Below are positions 1 through 6,004 of a stretch of DNA of 9,314 bases, piece after piece (within the stretch, counting starts at the first letter, position 1; every line of letters starts with the position of its first letter). The DNA lies in contig JAGLDW010001107.1 in the NCBI GenBank assembly GCA_023145395.1, positions 1 to 9,314 of the forward strand. Reading direction: 5' to 3'. The notes under the pieces are model-generated. The model saw only the letters and a list, made by a program, of their open reading frames with translations, made no database searches and was not told the origin of the DNA. The position numbers were made by a program, and so were the translations under genes. The DNA comes from Lentisphaeria bacterium. GTDB lineage: Bacteria; Verrucomicrobiota; Lentisphaeria; Oligosphaerales; Lenti-02.

Positions 1-1052
1 GTCGGCGAATCGGGAAAACGCGATTCCCGTCCAGGAAGCAGTTCGCAACTGCTGCGGGTGATTTTGCCGCCCGGGCCATTGAAGTACACGTTCCGATCTC
101 CACCAAGCGGGGTGTTCGCGCTCCACTCGTAGCCGGGGAATGTGACAAACCGGCCGGGCACGCAGGTCTCGTCGGCCAGCCGGTTTATCTTTTTCCAGAA
201 CATGTCGGTCACCTGAAAATCATTGCCCTGGTGTCCCAGGATGTCGAGGAGTGCGAAATCGCGCCCGAAGCGGAAGTAGTGCTCAATGGGATTGGTGCCG
301 ATGGTTTCTTCGGACTGGCCATGAAAATCGGCCCAGAACCGTCCCGGCCCCGTCGCATCCGCCACCACTTCGACCGGATTGCTCTGGGCGGACAGTCCCG
401 TGTCCGGATCGGTCGCCGTCATGACCTTGATGTCAGCGGTCTCGAATCCGGGATGCTCGATGGGCCGTGGCTCGGCAATTGGATTTCCCCAGAGATCCTC
501 GAGTTTGAGATGGTATCTGAACGGCTGTGCAACGGTCACTTGGGCCGGGGCTATGCAGACGGCCCGGACCGGCGCGCCGGCGACGATCTCGAACCAGGGC
601 GAAGACGGCAGTTCTTTGAAGGAATAGGTGGCGATGGGATCGACAAATGTTCGAAACACGAAGCGTTGCTCGCAGAACGACTGGACCCGCCAGCCAGGGG
701 AACCACCAGTTTGATCGCCAAAGACAACGCGAATCTGGTCCCCCTCGTCGAGATACCCAAACCGAATTTGGAGATAGAGCGCCTTGGACCATGGTCGAAG
801 ATTTCCCTTCGGATCGTAGCGCGGGAAGATCCGGCAGTCGCCAGTGGTGGAGACCGTGCAGTAGTTCGGCGCCGTCGGATCGTCGAACTGCGGCTCGCCA
901 AAGTCGCACACCTGTTGAAAAGCGATTTTGACATATCCCGAATCATCAATCGGGTGTCCGGCAGTATAGGTGAACACGATGGTCCTGTTCGATCCGGCTG
1001 CGACGGCATCTGTCGGCGTAATCTCCGCACTTCCCAACTCGAAATCCGTCAT
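1..1052 (-). CDS. DUF3604 family protein, C-terminus cut off by the window edge
   Basis: The frame is open from an ATG at 1052 to the left edge, giving 350 residues without a stop. The first ~235 residues are beta-rich and I recognise no named domain in them. From residue 239 the sequence matches the DUF3604 signature: FWADFHGQSEETIGT (239-253), then YFRFGRDFALLDILGHQGND (259-278) and GRFVTFPGYEWS (300-311). DUF3604 proteins are generally regarded as PHP-like metal-dependent hydrolases. By that analogy D242, H244, H274 and D278 are candidate metal ligands, which is inference. No signal peptide is evident, so it is probably cytosolic. Family members are often 600-700 residues, so roughly half is missing. 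AGGGGA upstream of the ATG is a fair ribosome-binding site. The gene starts 48 bp after the response-regulator stop, with no convincing terminator between, so it is probably the third gene of that operon. The substrate is unknown. Confidence 0.85.
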   Translation of the reverse strand, partial: MTDFELGSAEITPTDAVAAGSNRTIVFTYTAGHPIDDSGYVKIAFQQVCDFGEPQFDDPTAPNYCTVSTTGDCRIFPRYDPKGNLRPWSKALYLQIRFGYLDEGDQIRVVFGDQTGGSPGWRVQSFCEQRFVFRTFVDPIATYSFKELPSSPWFEIVAGAPVRAVCIAPAQVTVAQPFRYHLKLEDLWGNPIAEPRPIEHPGFETADIKVMTATDPDTGLSAQSNPVEVVADATGPGRFWADFHGQSEETIGTNPIEHYFRFGRDFALLDILGHQGNDFQVTDMFWKKINRLADETCVPGRFVTFPGYEWSANTPLGGDRNVYFNGPGGKITRSSCELLPGRESRFPDSP

Positions 1053-1100
1053 GTTCCGTTCCCCTTTTTCTGTGCTGATGCGCTGGGACACAGAGCACCC

Positions 1101-2492
1101 TCACATGTCCTCGAGCTGATACGTGTGCAGCTTGCGATGCAGCGTGCGACGGCTGATGCCGAGCAGTTCGGCGGCCCGGGTCCGGTTCCCATCCGCCTCG
1201 CGAAGCGCCTTGACGATGAGATTGCGCTCCTGCGCGTCCATATCAAGATTGGGGGCAGGCTCATCCGCCAATGTCGGGGTAGCCGTCTTGCCGACCAAGT
1301 CGTCGCCGATGGCGTTGCGGATGTCCGTCGGCACGTCTTTGACTGTGAGTGTCGGGCCGCGCGCCATCACCACCATGCGCTCCACGCAGTTGCGCAGTTC
1401 GCGAATGTTCCCCGGCCAGCGATGGACGCAGAGCATTTTCACCGCCTCGCTCGTGAATCCTTCCACTTCTTTGCCGTTCTCGCGGGCACCGACAGACCTG
1501 AAGTGGTTGAGCAGCAAGGGAATGTCCTCGATCCGCTCGCGCAAGGGCGGGAGCACCACGTTAATCACGTTGATCCTGAAATACAGATCTTCGCGAAAGG
1601 TCCCTGCGGCCACCATGGCCTTGAGGTCGCGATTCGTGGCGGTGATCAGACGGATGTCCGTCTCGATCTGCTTGCTGCCCCCAACCCGCTCGAAAGTGCG
1701 TGTCTCGAGCACGCGTAGCAGTTTGACCTGCGTGGCTGCATCAATCTCGCCAATCTCGTCGAGGAACAGCGTTCCCCCATCCGCCTTCTCAAAACGCCCA
1801 ATGTTGCGTTCGTGGGCGCTGGTGAATGCGCCCTTCTCGTGACCGAACAGCTCGCTCTCAAGAAGATTCTCGTTCAGCGCCGCGCAATGCACCACCACAA
1901 AGGGCTTGTTGCGACGAGCGCTAAGCTGATGGATCGCCTTGGCGAACAACTCCTTTCCCGTGCCGCTCTCACCGGTCAGAAGAACAGTGGAGCGCGCCTC
2001 GGCCACCTGGCGCACGGTGTCGAACACATCCTGCATCGCCTTCGAGTTGCCGATGATCCCGTCGAAACCGTGGCGTCGGTCCAGCTCGAGGCGCAAGCGC
2101 TCATTCTCCCGCCGCAGACGCCGAGACTCGATTCCCCGATCGATCACCATCTCGAGATTGTCGAGATTGATGGGTTTGGTGAGATAGTCGTAGGCACCGA
2201 CCTTCATGGCGTCGATGGCCGTCTGCACGCTGCCAAAAGCGGTGAGCATGATCACGATGGGCCCATTCGCTCCAGCCGCCACTTCGCGCGTGAAGGCCAT
2301 GCCATCCATCTTTGGCATGCGCAAGTCCGTGACAATCACGTCCACGGTGGTTTCCCCGAGGATTTCCAGTCCCCGTACAGCGTCCTCGGCAAGGAGAACA
2401 TCATACTTTGGGCGGAGTGCCTTCTCCAGCCCCTCCCGCGTGCGTCGCTCGTCGTCAATGACGAGAACTCGCGGTTTGCTTCCTGCGCTCAT
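1101..2492 (-). CDS. NtrC-family sigma-54-dependent response regulator
   Basis: This 463-residue protein has the three-domain layout of an NtrC-type activator. The receiver domain (about 7-118) has the acidic pair D13/D14, phospho-acceptor D56 in VTDLRMP, T84 and K106. The AAA+ domain (about 143-375) has Walker A GESGTGKE (174-181), the sigma-54-contacting loop as GAFTSA (221-226), Walker B GGTLFLDE (239-246) and candidate arginine fingers R300 and R306. A Fis-type helix-turn-helix (about 425-460, with GNRTRAAELLGISRRTLHRK) ends the protein. Such proteins, once phosphorylated, form rings that remodel sigma-54 RNA polymerase at distant promoters. GAFTSA departs from the usual GAFTGA at its fifth position. 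The start codon overlaps the kinase stop as ATGA, which fixes the start and suggests translational coupling. Family assignment is secure; target genes are unknown. Confidence 0.97.
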   Translation of the reverse strand: MSAGSKPRVLVIDDERRTREGLEKALRPKYDVLLAEDAVRGLEILGETTVDVIVTDLRMPKMDGMAFTREVAAGANGPIVIMLTAFGSVQTAIDAMKVGAYDYLTKPINLDNLEMVIDRGIESRRLRRENERLRLELDRRHGFDGIIGNSKAMQDVFDTVRQVAEARSTVLLTGESGTGKELFAKAIHQLSARRNKPFVVVHCAALNENLLESELFGHEKGAFTSAHERNIGRFEKADGGTLFLDEIGEIDAATQVKLLRVLETRTFERVGGSKQIETDIRLITATNRDLKAMVAAGTFREDLYFRINVINVVLPPLRERIEDIPLLLNHFRSVGARENGKEVEGFTSEAVKMLCVHRWPGNIRELRNCVERMVVMARGPTLTVKDVPTDIRNAIGDDLVGKTATPTLADEPAPNLDMDAQERNLIVKALREADGNRTRAAELLGISRRTLHRKLHTYQLEDM

Positions 2493-3703
2493 ATGTCCAT
2501 CTCCGCGTTCACATCGATGACCGCTTGGTTCGTGGTCTCAAGTTGTTTGATGCGCCGGCTTCTAAGGGGCAGGCTGATGGTGAAAGCGGCGCCCTCTCCC
2601 TCTGCGCTCTCAATTCTCAGTTCGCCCCCGTGACTGCGGACGATGCGATCGACGATCATCAGCCCAAGCCCGGTTCCCTCCTCCTTGGTCGTGTAGTAGG
2701 CGTTCATGATACGACTCATGTTCTCGACACTGATCCCCTCCCCGCTATCGCGAAAACAGAGATCGACAAAACGCCCGCGCTCGGCACAGTGGATATCAAG
2801 CCGCCCGCCATCAGGCATGGCCTGCACAGCGTTCTTGAGGATGTTGTAGAAGGCCTGTTTGAGCTGGTCCGCATCGCCCATGATCTGCGGCAAAGCATCG
2901 GGCAGAGAGGCCTCCACCTGAATACTGCGATCCTCAATCTCCTGACGCGTGAACTCCAGCACCTCTGTCAAAATCTGGCGCAGATTCACGGGTTTGAGGT
3001 CTAGGGGCACCGGCCGAATCGCCTGCAGAAAGTTTGTGACAATACCCCCCAGTCGCTCTACCTCTCCGGTGGCCACTCCCAGCAACTCCTCCGCCTCGTC
3101 CGCCAGTTCGCGGTCCTCGGACTCGCCCAGACGCCGCTGCAATAGTTGCAGATGAATGTTCAGACTGTTCAGCGGGTTTCCAAGCTCGTGAGCCACGCCT
3201 GCCGCAAGCATGGTGATCGCCCGCACCTTCTGCGATTCGATGGTCTCCTCTCTGTCACGATGCGCCTCGGTCACGTCCCGCAGAATCACGGCCGCCAACG
3301 GCGCCTCTTCGTCAAGATCGCGGTCCTGCACTGGCACTAGATAGATGCTGAGAAAACGATGCTCGGGATAGAAGACTTCAATCTCCTGACGCGATACGCG
3401 ATGCCCACTCTCGGGATCCGCCTCAAGTAGCGACAGCCAGTCCAATTCGCGCAGATACTTGTCCACGCGCTGCCCCGCCGAATCAGCGGGAATCCCCAAC
3501 ATGTCGCAGGCCGATGCGTTGATAAAGCGTATTCGAGGCACGCCGTCAATGACGATCAGTCCCTCGTGGACCGTATCGAAGAGCGTCTCCAGAAATTCCT
3601 TTTCCCGTACCAGCCGTAGCACATACCTCTGGAGGTTGGCCGGATCCAGGCGGTCCAGTCGCTCAATCATCCGGTCGAGAAAGCTATTTTCCTTGCCATG
3701 CAT
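2489..3703 (-). CDS. Cytosolic PAS-domain sensor histidine kinase (NtrB-like)
   Basis: From the ATG at 3703 the product is 404 residues. A PAS domain occupies about residues 36-149 (EGLIVIDG to VILRDVTE). The HisKA helix follows, with phospho-acceptor H172 in VAHELGNPLNSL. The ATPase domain has an N box around N291 (NILKNAVQ), a G1 box DSGEGI (319-324) and a G2 box GTGLGL (343-348). I see no membrane segment or signal peptide, so it should sense an internal cue through PAS. It presumably phosphorylates D56 of the regulator whose gene overlaps it by ATGA. An in-frame TTG at 3781 would add 26 residues, but it falls in the candidate -35 box. The ATG at 3703 is therefore preferred, although its ribosome-binding site is weak. 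The ligand cannot be read from the sequence. Confidence 0.94.
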   Translation of the reverse strand: MHGKENSFLDRMIERLDRLDPANLQRYVLRLVREKEFLETLFDTVHEGLIVIDGVPRIRFINASACDMLGIPADSAGQRVDKYLRELDWLSLLEADPESGHRVSRQEIEVFYPEHRFLSIYLVPVQDRDLDEEAPLAAVILRDVTEAHRDREETIESQKVRAITMLAAGVAHELGNPLNSLNIHLQLLQRRLGESEDRELADEAEELLGVATGEVERLGGIVTNFLQAIRPVPLDLKPVNLRQILTEVLEFTRQEIEDRSIQVEASLPDALPQIMGDADQLKQAFYNILKNAVQAMPDGGRLDIHCAERGRFVDLCFRDSGEGISVENMSRIMNAYYTTKEEGTGLGLMIVDRIVRSHGGELRIESAEGEGAAFTISLPLRSRRIKQLETTNQAVIDVNAEMDI

Positions 3704-3752
3704 TGCGAGGTCGCCTGCCTTGTTGCCTTGGGCGAGTGGATAGGGCACTGCG

Positions 3753-3781
3753 AATATAGTCTTGAAAAGGGGCCCACACAA
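3753..3781 (-). promoter_or_regulatory. Candidate sigma-70-type promoter for the kinase-regulator operon
   Basis: Read on the minus strand, TTGTGT (3776-3781) is separated by exactly 17 bases from TATATT (3753-3758). The pair lies about 50 bases upstream of the kinase ATG. Each hexamer is close to the housekeeping consensus (TTGACA, TATAAT). The position in the spacer between the ceramidase-like gene and the kinase is appropriate. It is a pattern match only. Promoter consensus may differ in this organism. Confidence 0.4.
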
Positions 3782-3822
3782 CCTATTGAAAAGGAACTCA
3801 CAGGCAGGAATAGAGGAAGAAA

Positions 3823-3839
3823 GTGTGACAGGATGACAC
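3823..3839. promoter_or_regulatory. Imperfect 17-bp palindrome, possible operator
   Basis: The plus strand reads GTGTGACAGGATGACAC. The GTGT and ACAC ends pair. One mismatch follows, then one further match before a 5-base centre. It lies about 41 bases upstream of the candidate -35 box of the kinase gene. Sites of this size and position are common for response-regulator or enhancer-type autoregulation, but the match is short and could be chance. It also contains a direct TGACA repeat. Confidence 0.2.
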
Positions 3840-3901
3840 GCTGCGAAGAACCATCCTCCGTAGGCTTGGTCTCCAAATCGGGCTGTGCCGACCCTGAACG
3901 C

Positions 3902-5230
3902 CTATTCCCAGAGACTGCACACGAGCACCTGGACAGCATCGGCGATCTGGCGTCCTCCATCAGCGATCAGCTGGCGGGAGAGAATGGGCTTGGCGCCATA
4001 GGCGCCACGTTGCGCCTGGTCGGTGGTGGGAATGTAGCCAACACATCCGTTCGCCAGTTCGGCCACGAACGTGAAGCGTCCAGGACTCCAATGCTTGATC
4101 TCGAGACCCCACCGGACGAACACTTCTCCGGGCAAACCCACGAACACCACGTCCCCAAAACGCATGGCATGCACCGGCACGCGAGCGATTTCCCCGTCGT
4201 GCCGCCAGCGCTCGCTCGCGCCCAGGATCACCTTCTCCCAGCCCACCCGCTCTGCCTCGGACTTGGTCCGGATCACCTCCAGTTCCGCGAGAAATGCCTC
4301 GTCGCGGGTGAAGAATGGAATCTCGAGCACCTCTAGGGAGCCACGGCATTCGGCAGCCTCAAGCACCTCTCCAGTTTCAGCGGCGGCGATGGCGGCCGAG
4401 GCGATCACGCGCCCCATCTGAAGGGACTTGGCCGGACCTCCCTGCGGCAGCCGCGTGGGCGTCCACTCGCGGTGGTTGATGTCGCCACACGCGCCATTGA
4501 GAAACACCGTGACCACGTCCTCCCCGTAGACATCCGAGATGGTGTCGCCCACGTATCCGGGCCAGTCGGGGGAGAAGAAATCCGCGCTGCCACCGCCGAT
4601 GACATCGGGGTGCATGGCGTAGTTGACCACCATGGCACGCATGCTGCCAGTGGCATCCCGCACAGCGAGGCTGAGGACCTCTGGATCAATGGGGCCAGCC
4701 GGACCGAGGACGTCGGTTTTGCTGAACACTTCCTGCCCGTCCGAGCGGCGGCCGAGTCGGTTGCTGCCCACGGAGGATTCCTCGCGCCGACCAGCCACCA
4801 GAAAGCAGTCGAACAGATCGGCGGTTGCTTCTGCGACTGTGTCGGCGATATGGCCAGGCAACTGCGCCAGGTAGTCGGTGTCGCAAGGCAGCAGCGCGAT
4901 CTGATGCATGACGGGGCCGGTGTGGGTGTGGGTGGCATGGATAAGCACGAACTCGGGCGCGATGCCGGCGCGTTCGTGGACCAGCTTCTTGATCTCGTCG
5001 GCCATCTCGTTGCTGAAGCAGATCACATCGCAGGAAATCAGCGCAAGGCGGTTCTCCCCACTGCCTAGAACCAGCACATGGCAGTGCAGATCGCTCTTCA
5101 CCGAAGTCGCGATTCGCTCGTGGAAGTAGCCGGCCAAGCCAGTGCCAAGCGGCGGCGTGATCACCGTCTTCGCCACTCCCGCTTGTGTTGTTGGCAGACC
5201 CTTGATGTCGTACGGACACGCGGTGCTCAT
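3902..5230 (-). CDS. Neutral/alkaline non-lysosomal ceramidase-like hydrolase
   Basis: This 442-residue protein resembles the N-terminal catalytic domain of neutral ceramidases. The opening AGVAKTVITPPLGTGLAGY (17-35) is typical. It is followed by HATHTHTGP (98-106), the conserved His/Thr metal motif, then NYAMHPDV (203-210), LNGACGDIN (244-252) and LPGEVFVRWG (366-375). By analogy with bacterial ceramidase, H101 or H103, H207 and E369 are candidate zinc ligands. The ceramidase nucleophile is a serine just after the LNGACGD-type segment, where this protein has IN. It also lacks a signal peptide and the C-terminal Ig-like domain of secreted ceramidases. Many bacterial proteins annotated this way have unproven substrates, so true ceramide hydrolysis is doubtful. 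The ATG at 5230 has GGGGAG nine bases upstream. It lies 39 bp after radC and is followed by a 198-bp gap before the kinase gene. Confidence 0.82.
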   Translation of the reverse strand: MSTACPYDIKGLPTTQAGVAKTVITPPLGTGLAGYFHERIATSVKSDLHCHVLVLGSGENRLALISCDVICFSNEMADEIKKLVHERAGIAPEFVLIHATHTHTGPVMHQIALLPCDTDYLAQLPGHIADTVAEATADLFDCFLVAGRREESSVGSNRLGRRSDGQEVFSKTDVLGPAGPIDPEVLSLAVRDATGSMRAMVVNYAMHPDVIGGGSADFFSPDWPGYVGDTISDVYGEDVVTVFLNGACGDINHREWTPTRLPQGGPAKSLQMGRVIASAAIAAAETGEVLEAAECRGSLEVLEIPFFTRDEAFLAELEVIRTKSEAERVGWEKVILGASERWRHDGEIARVPVHAMRFGDVVFVGLPGEVFVRWGLEIKHWSPGRFTFVAELANGCVGYIPTTDQAQRGAYGAKPILSRQLIADGGRQIADAVQVLVCSLWE

Positions 5231-5249
5231 GTTCTCAAACTCCCCATTT

Positions 5250-5269
5250 TGCGCCGAAAACTCAGCGCA
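5250..5269 (-). other. Hairpin in the radC/ceramidase-like spacer
   Basis: Immediately after the radC stop, the minus strand reads TGCGCTGAGTTTTCGGCGCA. This folds into an 8-bp stem (one G-U pair) with a GUUU loop. It fills half of the 39-bp spacer. AAAATGGGG follows rather than a run of T, so it is not a standard intrinsic terminator. It ends just before the Shine-Dalgarno of the next gene. It could mark a transcript boundary, a processing site or a translational control element. Confidence 0.45.
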
Positions 5270-6004
5270 CTAGACAGATGTGCTCTCAAGGTCACCATTG
5301 CGGGCAAAGCTATACCAGTCCTCCCCAGCAATGATGACATGGTCAAGAATGCGTATTTCGAGCGGGCCGAGCACTTGCGCCAATTTCTCCGTCAGGCGAT
5401 AGTCATGCCGCGACGGCTTTGCATTTCCAGTGGGATGGTTGTGTGCCAGGACCACAGACGCCGCTCGGTGCCGCAATGCCGCTTCAACCACATGTCGCGG
5501 ATGCACGTGGGCATCCTTGACCGTGCCTTCGCTGATCAGGGCAGCATACTGCATCCGGCAGTGAGTATCGAGACACAGCACGTAGAACACCTCTTCACAT
5601 CTGCCGGCCATCAATGGCAGGATGTAGTCGGCGACCGCCTCGGTCGTGGTCAGTTGAGGGCGGTCCCGTGTCACTCGATCGGAGAAGTAGCGTCGCGTCA
5701 CCTGAGGGATCATGGAAATGAAGGCGGAAGCTCTTTGCCCAATGCCCTCTACCATGGCCAGATCTCTCGGGTCGGCTTCGAAGACTGCGGCAAGTGAACC
5801 GAACCGCTGGATCAATCGATGGGCGATCGTGTTTGTGTCTCCCCGCGGAATCACATGGAAGAGCAGCAACTCGATGACCTGATGGTCTTCGAATCCATCA
5901 AGCCCATCCTCCAAGAATCGAGCCCGAAGTCGCTCCCGATGCCCGAGATGAATGCTTGTCTTGTCGGATGCAGGTGGCATGGGATTGTTTGGATCTCGCT
6001 TCAC
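5270..6004 (-). CDS. radC: RadC family JAMM/MPN-domain protein
   Basis: This 244-residue protein has the normal RadC layout. The N-terminal part (about 15-105) contains a helix-hairpin-helix-like stretch (GSLAAVFEADPRDLAMVEGIGQ, residues 69-90). The C-terminal JAB/MPN domain (about 118-240) has the metal motif LAHNHPTGNAKPSRHD (186-201), giving H188, H190, S198 and D201, with E137 or E138 as the upstream glutamate. The motif is intact, so metalloprotease-like chemistry is possible. The molecular role of RadC is not settled, and its old link to DNA repair has been withdrawn. RadC copies are common on mobile elements and in defence islands. The GTG at 6004 overlaps the stop of the upstream nuclease as GTGA, so it is preferred over an ATG at 5980 (MPPASDKT). 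Coupling to the nuclease gene suggests a shared function, which is inference. Confidence 0.93.
   Translation of the reverse strand: MKRDPNNPMPPASDKTSIHLGHRERLRARFLEDGLDGFEDHQVIELLLFHVIPRGDTNTIAHRLIQRFGSLAAVFEADPRDLAMVEGIGQRASAFISMIPQVTRRYFSDRVTRDRPQLTTTEAVADYILPLMAGRCEEVFYVLCLDTHCRMQYAALISEGTVKDAHVHPRHVVEAALRHRAASVVLAHNHPTGNAKPSRHDYRLTEKLAQVLGPLEIRILDHVIIAGEDWYSFARNGDLESTSV

Noticed and set aside
1053..1100. Terminator between the response regulator and the DUF3604 gene
   Set aside because: GTGCT and AGCAC could pair over a 17-base loop, but the stem is short and no T-run follows on the transcribed strand.
231..1718. Long open frame of 495 codons on the plus strand
   Set aside because: It runs antisense across the DUF3604 and response-regulator genes, has no recognisable motif, and is explained by GC-rich codon structure on the other strand.
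1812..2633. Plus-strand frame of 273 codons
   Set aside because: It is antisense to the regulator and kinase genes and has no motif.
3843..3856. Possible sigma-54 promoter (GG-N10-GC) upstream of the kinase gene
   Set aside because: Only the GG and GC dinucleotides fit; the flanking TGGCAC and TTGC elements are poor. Such a match is expected by chance in GC-rich DNA.
3704..3901. Small gene in the spacer between the ceramidase-like gene and the kinase
   Set aside because: Short frames here lack recognisable protein features and overlap the candidate promoter. The region looks regulatory only.
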